Below are positions 1 to 6,727 of a DNA stretch of 7,931 nucleotides, piece by piece; within the stretch, counting starts at the first letter, position 1, and each line of letters starts with the position of its first letter. Below the pieces are notes generated by a model that saw nothing but the letters and a program-made list of their open reading frames with translations, ran no database searches and was not told the DNA's origin. Location: assembly GCA_016875695.1 (NCBI GenBank), contig VGPB01000085.1, positions 1 to 7,931 on the forward strand. Reading direction: 5' to 3'. Both the position numbers and the translations under genes were made by a program. This stretch comes from Chloroflexota bacterium. Its GTDB lineage: Bacteria; Chloroflexota; Dehalococcoidia; UBA2979.

Positions 1-37
1 CGCGTGCGTGCTCGACGGCGGCTCGGGCCGCGTTGCG

Positions 38-810
38 TTAGTCGCGCCGGCGCGCCGTCAGCAGCCGCCCGCCGGCCACCGCCGCGATCGCGAGCAGCGC
101 GAGCAGCGCCCCGCCGACCTCCTCCGATGCGAGTCCCGCGTTACCCGTGCGCGGTGCCGCCGGCGCAGCCGTGGCAACGGCCGTCGCTGCCGGCGCACTC
201 GTGGCAACCAGGGTCGCAGTTGTCGGCCGCACCGTTGCGGTTGGCGTCGCGGTTGCAGCGGCAGTCGGCATAGCCGTGGCCTGCGAGGCGGGCTGCGTCG
301 TGCCGCTCGTCACCTGGCCGCGGATCGCTCCGCCCGGGTTCAGCGAGGTGTGTACGTTCACGTACAACGTACCCGCCCGCAGCGCTGACACGAACCCATC
401 CCAGTTCCCGGCGAGCGGACCTACGAGTTCGGAAGCCAGTCCAGTCCCGATGAGCTCAGGTTCGACGCAGGGGTGGTGAGATTCACGAGGTTCAAGACGA
501 TCACGCCGTTGACACCCGCGGCGCCAGTCTGGATGTGTGCTGCCGTAACGCCGACGATGCTGCTGGTCGAGAACGACCAGCCCAGACTTCGCGCGCCTTC
601 GTTCAGTGTCGCTGTGAACGAGCCCGTGGCGTTCGTCGTCACCGGCGGCACTTCGTTCGCTCCGATGAGCGTCGCGCGATACTGCACCGCTTGCCCCATC
701 GCGAGCGCCGGCAGCAGCGCGATGCCGATGGCCGCGCCGATGGCGGCCAGCACCACCCCGCGGCCGCGCCCGAATCCGTTCCTCCTCTCGTACCTCCCGC
801 CGAATCCCAT
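38..810 (-). pseudogene. CHRD-domain secreted surface protein with LPXTG-like C-terminal tail, frameshifted
   Basis: Reading two frames together gives a protein of about 257 residues. Residues 1-39 form a signal peptide: Arg-rich start, hydrophobic stretch at 19-38, likely cleavage after AMG. A CHRD domain spans about 44-167, with GANEVPP, the AHIQ motif, GVNG, and the closing YVNVHTSLNPGG-IRGQV. A Thr/Ala/Pro-rich linker follows (about 168-219), then a sorting-like tail from residue 220: PRTGNAGLAS, a hydrophobic helix, GGRLL and a basic end. The first frame runs from 810 to about 447 and would stop at 421-423. The second frame continues from 445 to the TAA at 38-40. Restoring one G in the minus-strand GGG run (plus 446-448) joins them exactly inside the CHRD domain. 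CHRD domains are known from chordin and many bacterial extracellular proteins; a precise role is unknown. The tail suggests sortase attachment or membrane anchoring. The frameshift may be real, phase-variable or an error. The domain call is firm; the start at 810 lacks a clear ribosome site. Confidence 0.8.
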
Positions 811-972
811 GCAACGTGTCCGGGCTGGCGCCCGGCTGCGCGGATGCTAGCGCGCACGTTTGCGTCCATGCGTGCGATTCGCGACCGGAAAGGTGTAGGG
901 AATGTGCACGCCCGCCATCCGCTCAGGACGCCCCAGGGTGCCCCATGCGCAGCTCGACCGGGCCCGCCACGC

Positions 973-1002
973 CACGAGCGCCCGGTCACCCGGGCGCTCG
1001 TG
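973..1002 (-). terminator. Perfect 13-bp hairpin downstream of the mini-protein gene
   Basis: Bases 973-985 pair perfectly with 990-1002 around a TCAC loop. The hairpin lies about 40 bases past the stop of the minus-strand mini-protein gene. No T-run follows on the minus strand, so it would be a GC-rich terminator or an mRNA 3'-end stabiliser rather than a textbook intrinsic terminator. Confidence 0.55.
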
Positions 1003-1009
1003 CGGTCTG

Positions 1010-1029
1010 CACGGTCCGTGCGGACCGTG
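1010..1029 (-). terminator. Second hairpin in tandem, 8-bp stem
   Basis: Bases 1010-1017 (CACGGTCC) pair with 1022-1029 (GGACCGTG) around GTGC. It sits between the stop codon at 1044 and the stronger hairpin at 973-1002, so transcript from the mini-protein gene would meet two stem-loops in a row. No U-tract is present. Confidence 0.4.
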
Positions 1030-1043
1030 AGCTTGAGCCGGAG

Positions 1044-1349
1044 CTAGCTGCGGCGGCTCGTCATCAGGCGGCCACCGGCTACGCCCGCGAGCGCGATCAC
1101 GCCGAGCAGCGCGATCGCCGCGGCGCCCGTCTGGCCCGAGGCCAAGCCGGCGTTGCCGGTCTTCGGCGCCCCCGGAGCAGCGGTGCCCGTCGCCGTCGCC
1201 GCGCGAGGCGTGCCCGTCGCCGTCGCCGTCGCCTGCGCGACGATGCGGGCCTCCTCGCCCTTGCTCGAGCCTGCGTCGTACGCAAACAGCGCTGCCGGGG
1301 CCAGGGCCGCCAGCAGGCCGACTACCAGCGCCGTGACGCGCAGACCCAT
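1044..1349 (-). CDS. Secreted mini-protein: signal peptide, short Ala/Thr linker and TGNAGLAS sorting-like tail
   Basis: The 101-residue product starts MGLRVTALVVGLLAALAPAA, a clean signal peptide likely cleaved near residue 23. Only about 38 residues follow, rich in Ala, Thr and Gly (QATATATGTP, AATATGTAAPG), with no recognisable domain. The last 40 residues are the tail: PKTGNAGLAS, a hydrophobic helix, GGRLM, and an SRRS end. This tail closely matches that of the CHRD protein next door. I chose the ATG at 1347-1349 because AAGAGG (plus 1356-1361) lies six bases upstream; in-frame ATGs at 1355 and 1382 would add an acidic, signal-unlike leader. A candidate promoter lies at 1422-1450 and two hairpins follow the stop. 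Function is unknown. It could be a wall-attached spacer peptide or a small membrane protein. The protein-coding call is strong; the exact start is less certain. Confidence 0.78.
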   Translation of the reverse strand: MGLRVTALVVGLLAALAPAALFAYDAGSSKGEEARIVAQATATATGTPRAATATGTAAPGAPKTGNAGLASGQTGAAAIALLGVIALAGVAGGRLMTSRRS

Positions 1350-1421
1350 CGGCATCCTCTTCGTCAAATCGTCCTCCCTCATGTGCACGTTGTGCCGAAT
1401 CCCGTCGGGCCGGCGCGGCAC

Positions 1422-1450
1422 ACCATAGCCTATGTCCGGGGTACCGTCAC
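1422..1450 (-). promoter_or_regulatory. Candidate promoter for the mini-protein gene
   Basis: On the minus strand GTGACG (plus 1445-1450) and TATGGT (plus 1422-1427) are separated by exactly 17 bases; each matches four of six sigma-70 consensus positions. Transcription would begin near 1415, about 65 bases before the chosen start. The -10 overlaps a small inverted repeat CATAG-C-CTATG (1424-1434) that could be an operator, which is speculative. Confidence 0.4.
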
Positions 1451-1575
1451 TCCCGCCCATCGAGCCCGTGCCGGACGGCCGCTACGGCCCAGCCGCCTCC
1501 TCCCAACCGTGTAGGCCCTCCCATCCCCGTGCCGCCCTACGCAACGCGCCACGCGCCCACCCACGGCAGCGGCAC

Positions 1576-1581
1576 GAGGAG
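1576..1581 (+). promoter_or_regulatory. Ribosome binding site that fixes the M23 peptidase start
   Basis: GAGGAG lies seven bases before the ATG at 1589. This favours that start over the in-frame ATG at 1529, and the protein then begins directly with a basic, hydrophobic signal peptide. Confidence 0.65.
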
Positions 1582-1588
1582 CCGCCGC

Positions 1589-2716
1589 ATGCCCCGCCGC
1601 CACGCTCGCACGCTCGCTGCCATCGCGCTCGCGGTCGCCTGCGCCATCGGCACCCGCCCCGAGGCCACGCGCGTCGCCGCAGGCGTCGCGCTGCCCGCCC
1701 CGCCCGGCAGCGAGTGACAGATCCTCGCCGGCTACAACACCGCCACCCACAGCGCCGCCGACAAGGGCGACCCCTACGCCATCGACCTTGAGCACGTCGA
1801 CGCCCCCACCGAGGGCAGCCAGATGCTCGCCCCTTTCGCCGGCACCGTCTCTTACACCTCGGCGAGCTGCCTGCGCGTGCGCGACCCCGGCGGCACCGTC
1901 GCGCTGCTCTGCCATGTTTTCCCCTTCGCCGGCATCCGCGGCCGCCCCGTCGCGCGTGGCCAGGCCGTGGCCACCGTCGCCCAGCCCGGCGAAGCCAACA
2001 ACAACGGCGCCGCGCACATCCACATGGCGTTCACCAGCGGCGGCACCAGCATCCCGTTCGCCGGCGCCTACGCGCTCGACGGCCGCGAACTGCCCGCGAC
2101 CCCCGCACCCAACGCCTACTGCGGCGAGCGCTTCACCTCGTCCGACGTGCGCACCAGCAGCGTCGACGCCGGCGCCGACCAGCGCGTGCGCGCCGGCGCC
2201 CGCGTCACGCTCACCGCCACCCCCAGCGATCCCGGTGCCCTCGTCCGCTGGTCGCAGATCGCCGGCCCCGCGGTCCAGTTCCAGCTCAGCGGCGCCACCG
2301 CCACCTTCACCGCCCCCGTCTCCGGCACGCTCCAGTTCCAGGCCGAGGTCTTCGACTCCGCGCAGCGCCTGACCCGCGACATCGTGACTGTTGAGGTCAG
2401 CGCCACGACCACGACCTCCACCCGCGTCACGCCCTCCCTCACTGCCGGCGCGAGCAGCACGACCGCCTCGCGGCTCGTCGGCGGCACGACCCCCGCCGCG
2501 GGCTTCGGCCTCGTCGTCTTCTCCGGCGGCACCGTCGATGCGCTGCTCACCGCCACCGGCTGCCCCCGCGCGAACGCCGCGTTCTGGACCACCAGCGCCG
2601 GCCGCTTCGTCGTCTACATCCCCGCGACCACCGTCATCGCCGTCAACGCCGACTGGCGCGCCTTTTACCCGAGCACGCTGCCCGTCAACGCCGCCATCCT
2701 CGGGAAGTGCCGCTAG
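1589..2716 (+). pseudogene. Secreted M23-type peptidase with PKD-like domain, interrupted by in-frame TGA
   Basis: One frame of 375 codons is broken only by TGA at codon 43 (1715-1717). Residues 1-32 form a signal peptide (MPRRHARTLAAIALAVACAIG). The peptidase domain spans about 43-165: GYNTATHS with His54, YAIDL with Asp66, LAPFAGTV, LLCHVF with His109, and the HIH pair at 143-145. These fit the zinc ligands and active-site His of LytM/M23 endopeptidases, which cut peptidoglycan cross-bridges. Residues about 190-270 form an Ig/PKD-like beta domain (DAGADQRV, WSQIAGP, TFTAPVSG). The end, about 303-375, holds GRFVVYIPATT and VNADW with Cys325 and Cys374. Homologues place Trp at the start of the G-Y-N motif, so TGG to TGA is the simplest explanation. 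sucD ends in TGA and miaB uses TGG, so TGA is not read as Trp here. The mutation may be real or a sequencing error. The gene diverges from the mini-protein gene. Confidence 0.8.
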
Positions 2717-2721
2717 CGTCC

Positions 2722-2883
2722 GACTCCCCTCGCCCCGCCCGCGGGGAGAGGGGCCGGGGGTGAGGGGCCGATGCAACCGACTCCCCTCGCCCCGCGCCGC
2801 GGGGAGAGGGGCCGGGGGTGAGGGGCCGATGCAACCGACTCCCCTCGCCCCGCGCCGCGGGGAGAGGGGCCGGGGGTGAGGGG
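2722..2883. repeat. Three tandem copies of a 57-58 bp GC-rich palindromic unit
   Basis: Copies begin at 2722 (57 bp), 2779 (58 bp) and 2837 (47 bp, partial, lacking the final CCGATGCAACC). Each starts GACTCCCCTCGCCCC and contains a hairpin in which CCCCTCGCCCCGC faces GCGGGGAGAGGGG with one mismatch. It is followed by GGGGGTGAGGGG, which could pair with the same 5' arm instead, giving two exclusive folds. The array starts five bases after the M23 stop. The antisense reading yields the 'LTPGPSPRG' peptide common in spurious annotations. It may act as a terminator or as a REP-like dispersed element; the identical joints indicate local tandem duplication. Confidence 0.85.
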
Positions 2884-2915
2884 CTCCCGGGTGGTAGGCG
2901 GGTTCCGCAGCTCCC

Positions 2916-2924
2916 TGCTACTAT
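2916..2924 (+). promoter_or_regulatory. Candidate extended -10 promoter for sucCD
   Basis: TGC-TACTAT is a good extended -10 element (TGN plus five of six matches). No convincing -35 lies 16-18 bases upstream. Transcription would start near 2931, leaving a leader of about 70 bases with a small GGCCCG/CGGGCC hairpin at 2931-2947 before sucC. Confidence 0.45.
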
Positions 2925-2999
2925 CGCGCCGGCCCGAGCGCCGGGCCCACTCACGGCATCGCACCCGCGCACGCGCCCGTCCGCGCGCCTGGAGTCGCC

Positions 3000-4160
<1,161 letters not shown>

Positions 4161-4169
4161 CCACGCGCA

Positions 4170-4188
4170 GCCCGGTCCGGAGCCGGGC
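4170..4188 (+). other. Small hairpin between sucC and sucD
   Basis: GCCCGG (4170-4175) pairs with CCGGGC (4183-4188) around a seven-base loop, starting ten bases after the sucC stop. It may stabilise the sucC 3' end or adjust sucC:sucD expression. There is no T-run, so full termination is unlikely. Confidence 0.35.
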
Positions 4189-4235
4189 GCTCAACGACAC
4201 AGCACACCACCCGCGCGCACGAAGCCGGAGCACCC

Positions 4236-5117
4236 ATGGGCGTACTGCTGGACGAACAGACCCGCGTCGTGATCCAGGGCTTCGGCGGCGCGGGTCAGCG
4301 CGAGGCGCGCAACTGCATCGCGTACGGTACGGCCGTCGTCTGCGGCGTCACCCCCGGCCGCGGCGGCCAGGAGATCGAGGGCGTGCCGATCCGCAACACC
4401 GTGCAGCAGGCCGTCAACGAGTTCGGCGCGAACGTCTCGCTGATCTTCGTGCCCGCGGCGTTCGCCGCCGACGCGATCCTCGAGGCCGCCGACGCCGGCA
4501 TCCCCGTCGCGATCTGCATCACCGAAGGCATCCCCACGCGCGACATGGTCGGCGTCAAGCGCTACCTGCGCTCGAGCGGGACCACGCTTATCGGCCCTAA
4601 CTGCCCCGGCGTGATGACACCCGGCGCGCGCGCGCGCGCCGGCATCATGCCGCCCGATGTGTACACGCCCGGCAACGTCGGCGTGATCTCGCGCTCCGGC
4701 ACGCTCGTCTACGAGGCCGTCGACCAGCTCACGCGCCTCGGCATCGGCCAGTCGTCCAGCGTTGGCGTCGGCGGCGACCCCATCATCGGCACCTCGCAGC
4801 GCGAGGCGCTCGCGCTGTTCGAGGCTGACACCGACACCGCCGCCGTCGTGATGATCGGCGAGATCGGCGGCACCGCCGAGCAGGAGGCCGCCGAGTACAT
4901 CAAGCAGATGTCGAAGCCAGTGGTCGCCTTCATCGCCGGCGCCACCGCGCCCCCCGGCCGCCGCATGGGCCACGCCGGGGCGATCATCGCGGGCAAGGCC
5001 GGCACCGCCCAGGCCAAGCAGGCCGCGCTCATGGAGGCCGGCGCCACCGTCGTGCAGTCCCCCTCCCAGATCGGCGTCACCACGCGCGAGGTGCTGAAGG
5101 CGCGCGGTCTGGCCTGA
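4236..5117 (+). CDS. sucD: Succinate-CoA ligase, alpha subunit
   Basis: This is the catalytic partner of SucC, 293 residues, the usual length. An N-terminal Rossmann-like CoA-binding domain (about 5-125) is followed by the ligase domain. Diagnostic motifs are GVTPGRGG (37-44), CITEGIP (94-100), GPNCPGV (120-126), SRSGTL (152-157), GEIGGTAE (208-215) with Glu209, and RMGHAGAI (243-250), whose His246 carries the phosphate intermediate. The CoA-binding loop is unusual: the family's QGFTGSQGTFH is replaced by QGFGGAGQREA, one residue shorter overall. GGDPIPG also reads GGDPIIG. CCGGAG lies five bases before the ATG. The gene is in the same orientation as sucC, very likely co-transcribed, and is followed by a palindromic repeat copy at 5139. 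The family assignment is secure; the loop differences mirror those in SucC and suggest a divergent pair. Confidence 0.95.
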   Translation: MGVLLDEQTRVVIQGFGGAGQREARNCIAYGTAVVCGVTPGRGGQEIEGVPIRNTVQQAVNEFGANVSLIFVPAAFAADAILEAADAGIPVAICITEGIPTRDMVGVKRYLRSSGTTLIGPNCPGVMTPGARARAGIMPPDVYTPGNVGVISRSGTLVYEAVDQLTRLGIGQSSSVGVGGDPIIGTSQREALALFEADTDTAAVVMIGEIGGTAEQEAAEYIKQMSKPVVAFIAGATAPPGRRMGHAGAIIAGKAGTAQAKQAALMEAGATVVQSPSQIGVTTREVLKARGLA

Positions 5118-5138
5118 CGCGCGGGCGCGCGCGCTCCG

Positions 5139-5182
5139 TCCCCCCTCGCCCCGCCCTGCGGGAGAGGGGCCGGAGGTGAGGG
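5139..5182. repeat. Dispersed fourth copy of the GC-rich palindromic unit
   Basis: CCCCTCGCCCCGCCCTGCGG, then GAGAGGGGCCGGAGGTGAGGG, is a diverged copy of the unit repeated at 2722-2883. It begins 22 bases after the sucD stop. As at the M23 gene, it sits directly behind a plus-strand gene, which suits a terminator-like role for the sucCD transcript. Confidence 0.8.
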
Positions 5183-5196
5183 CTCCGGTGGCGCCG

Positions 5197-5205
5197 TGCG
5201 ATAAT
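5197..5205 (+). promoter_or_regulatory. Extended -10 promoter for the toxin-antitoxin remnant
   Basis: TGC-GATAAT matches the extended -10 consensus at all but one position. The ATG at 5212 lies seven bases beyond it, where transcription would start, so the transcript may be leaderless. No clear -35 is present. Confidence 0.5.
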
Positions 5206-5211
5206 GCGACC

Positions 5212-5368
5212 ATGCCCACGAAGCGGCCTCGGAAGCCCTCCCACCCGAGGCTCGTCCGGAGCGACCGACGGTTCCGCGAATGATCCGCCACGCCCAACGG
5301 TGCGGGAGGCGGCACAGCGCGTCGCGCAGACACGCGAGAAGGTCCTGCGAGAGCTGGCCAAGCGCTGA
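5212..5368 (+). pseudogene. Broken short antitoxin-like gene next to a Doc-type toxin
   Basis: From the ATG at 5212 the frame reads MPTKRPRKPSHPRLVRSDRR and stops at TGA 5281-5283. One base forward, a second frame continues PPRPTVREAAQRVAQTREKV, then LRELAKR, and stops at TGA 5366-5368. Dropping one base near 5281 would give one protein of about 51 residues. A basic N-terminus and a C-terminal helix of the TVREAA..V type ending in a charged LAKR are typical of small antitoxins paired with Doc-like toxins, and a Doc-like remnant follows at once. A 54-codon ORF from ATG 5204 reaches the same stop, but its N-terminal half looks out of frame. The antitoxin identity is inferred from position and general character, not from a family-specific motif. 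Confidence 0.5.
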
Positions 5369-5373
5369 GCCGG

Positions 5374-5929
5374 GTTCGATACCTGGAGATGCACGACGCG
5401 CAGGTCATCGTCGAGGAGCTGACTCGTGGGCTTTTCCCCCGGTCTGCCCGCGTTCCAACTCGCGGGGGGCGAAGGCGAGGGTCGTCTGCGTTCCGCGCTC
5501 GGCCAGCCCCGCTGGCCGCACCACCGAGGCGTTGCCGCGAAGGCAGCGGCACTGCACTACTTTCTTAACAAGAACCGTCCCTATGTCGACGGCAACAAGC
5601 GTTTCGCCGTTACGGCGATGCTGACGTTCCTCTTCATTAACGACTACGGCCTCGTCGCGAGCGACGATGAACTATAGACTCTCGCGCTGGCCGTCGCTGA
5701 CGGTTGGCTCGATCTGGATGAGACTCGCGCGTTCGTTCGGACTCGGGCTTGGGGAGATCGGTGGGACGAGGGCCGCACGGCCCGCTGGATCGCTAGTCAT
5801 AGTCCGAGTGACGCCGTAGCGATCGTCACTGCCTTGGGGCAGGGCGCGTCGCTGCGGCTTCGTATACCCGCTACGCTTGCCAAGACGGTGCGACGTGTAT
5901 TCGGCGATCGCGACGAGGATGGTAGTTAG
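5374..5929 (+). pseudogene. Degenerate Fic/Doc-family toxin
   Basis: Doc toxins phosphorylate EF-Tu, and related Fic proteins AMPylate targets, through an H-x-F-x-D-G-N-K/R-R motif. Here VRYLEMHDAQVIVEEL lies in one frame from 5374, with no usable start (GTT stands where GTG might have been, six bases past the antitoxin stop). A second frame carries RLRSALGQP, then KAAALHYFLNKNRPYVDGNK and the R-F-A that follows, then VASDDEL and an in-frame TAG at 5675-5677. Past that stop the same frame continues TLALAVADGWLDLDETRAFV and on to TAG 5927-5929, with a tail SLRLRIPATLAKTVRRVFG beyond the usual Doc length. The shift lies between about 5430 and 5490. The motif has Arg where the catalytic His should be. 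The third-position GC of 5550-5930 is visibly lower than in the neighbours, consistent with acquisition by transfer. An active toxin is very unlikely. Confidence 0.8.
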
Positions 5930-5973
5930 CACGCAAGGCGGCACAGCATCGTGTCTGCTGCCCGCCCATAAAC

Positions 5974-6007
5974 CACAAACCGCCGCGCACATGCGCGGCG
6001 GTTTGTG
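5974..6007 (-). terminator. Strong terminator for the HU gene
   Basis: Bases 5974-5989 (CACAAACCGCCGCGCA) and 5992-6007 are perfect reverse complements over 16 bases with two bases between them. On the minus strand the stem ends in GGTTTGTG and is followed by GTTTATGGG, moderately T-rich. It lies 45 bases after the HU stop and could also end any plus-strand transcript from the toxin remnant. Confidence 0.85.
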
Positions 6008-6051
6008 CTGCACGCGCACGCCCGTGCGCGCGCGACGTCGAACGCGCGACG

Positions 6052-6354
6052 CTAGCGCATCAGCCGCGGTGCCGGCGACGCGCCCGACACCACGCGCTTC
6101 AGCTCCGCCGAAGCCGAGAAGCGCGGCACCTTCGTCGCCTTCACCTTCACCTCTTCCCCCGTGCGCGGGTTGCGCGCCACGCGCGCCTTGCGATCCGCGC
6201 GCGCGAACTTGCCAAGCCCCGGGTACGACACGTCGGTGCCCGCCTTCACGTTCGCCTGCACCACGTCGCGGAACGCATCCAGCACCGCTTCCGCGTCGCG
6301 GTTCGGCGTGCCCGCGTTTTTCGCCACTATCGCGATCACATCGGACTTGTTCAT
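6052..6354 (-). CDS. hup: HU-family DNA-binding protein
   Basis: HU dimers bind and bend DNA without strong sequence preference and help to organise the nucleoid. The 100-residue product starts MNKSDVIAIVAKNAG, the usual HU opening, with a helical dimerisation region up to about 45. The core follows as YPGLGKFARADRKARVARNP (44-63), the DNA-binding arm as RNPRTGEEVKV (61-71), and TKVPRFSASAELKRVV (74-89) closes the fold. About ten extra residues (SGASPAPRLMR) extend past the typical 90-residue end. AAAGGAG (plus 6363-6369) lies eight bases before the ATG and fixes the start. An AATAAT -10 and A-tracts lie upstream, and a strong terminator lies downstream. The gene is monocistronic on the strand opposite to its neighbours. 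HU versus IHF cannot be fully separated, but a single gene with this arm favours HU. Confidence 0.95.
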   Translation of the reverse strand: MNKSDVIAIVAKNAGTPNRDAEAVLDAFRDVVQANVKAGTDVSYPGLGKFARADRKARVARNPRTGEEVKVKATKVPRFSASAELKRVVSGASPAPRLMR

Positions 6355-6449
6355 CCTGGCTGCTCCTTTGGTGCGCCGCCGCTACGCTCCGCACTCGCAC
6401 CCCGCGCGGCGCCACGAGGTCCATCGCCGAATGCTAAGGCGCTGCGCGC

Positions 6450-6489
6450 ATTATTGAGAAGTGCCCCGCACCCCTTTTCCGGCTTTTTT
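6450..6489 (-). promoter_or_regulatory. Candidate HU promoter with upstream A-tracts
   Basis: On the minus strand AATAAT (plus 6450-6455) is one base from the -10 consensus and places transcription near 6443, with a leader of about 90 bases. No good -35 is seen. Upstream are AAAA (plus 6475-6478) and a run of seven A (plus 6484-6490), rare in this GC-rich DNA, resembling an UP element or bent DNA. Confidence 0.4.
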
Positions 6490-6518
6490 TCTGGGATCGC
6501 GCCGCGTCGCACCGCTTC

Positions 6519-6547
6519 TTGCCCGGTCGCAGGCCGCATTCTACGAT
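6519..6547 (+). promoter_or_regulatory. Promoter for tRNA-Ser
   Basis: TTGCCC (6519-6524) and TACGAT (6542-6547) are 17 bases apart, each with four of six consensus matches. The expected start near 6554 is eight bases before the mature tRNA. Transcription may continue into miaB. Confidence 0.55.
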
Positions 6548-6561
6548 GTGCTTCCGCTCCG

Positions 6562-6653
6562 GGAGGGGTCGCATAGAGGCCTAGTGCGGGCGCCTGCTAA
6601 GCGCTTACCCCGGGTTTCCGGGGTCGCGGGTTCGAATCCCGCCCCCTCCGCCA
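6562..6653 (+). tRNA. tRNA-Ser (anticodon GCU)
   Basis: All arms can be folded by hand. The acceptor GGAGGGG (6562-6568) pairs with CCCCTCC (6643-6649), with discriminator G and an encoded CCA. The D stem is GCA/TGC with loop TAGAGGCCTAG. The anticodon stem GGCGC/GCGCT holds the loop CTGCTAA with anticodon GCT at 6596-6598. The long variable arm CCCCGG-GTTT-CCGGGG is the class II mark of serine tRNA, and G73 also fits serine. The T arm is GCGGG-TTCGAAT-CCCGC. It decodes AGC and AGU. Confidence 0.97.
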
Positions 6654-6727
6654 TGAGCATTCGCCACCCGCCGCGGCCCGCCGCCGAGGTGGGCGCCACG
6701 CCGCCACCGCTCCCAGCGAGGCGCCAC

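Noticed and set aside
811..972. Promoter or small gene upstream of the CHRD gene
   Set aside because: I found only a six-base-stem hairpin (820-835) and weak -10-like strings without a spaced -35. Frames here look like shadows, so nothing is called.
1715..1717. TGA recoded as Trp or selenocysteine
   Set aside because: sucD ends in TGA and miaB uses TGG for Trp, so the standard bacterial code fits. The site matches a Trp, not a redox Cys/Sec position, and I see no obvious Sec insertion hairpin right after it.
1430..2776. Minus-strand ORF of 448 codons across the M23 gene, starting in the repeat (LTPGPSPRGRGEG)
   Set aside because: It is very Gly/Ala-rich with no domain, starts inside the palindromic repeat, and lies opposite a clear peptidase frame. 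It is a GC-rich shadow ORF.
2722..2883. Possible CRISPR array
   Set aside because: The 57-58 bp units are joined by identical short segments rather than unique spacers, there are only three, and a lone diverged copy occurs elsewhere. No cas genes are present.
4624..4640. Alternating CG run (possible Z-DNA) in sucD
   Set aside because: It encodes ARARAG within a normal sucD frame and is expected by chance in DNA of this composition.
4191..5552. Minus-strand ORF of 453 codons across sucD
   Set aside because: Antisense to an unmistakable sucD, low in complexity, and it runs through a repeat copy and the toxin remnant. No motif seen.
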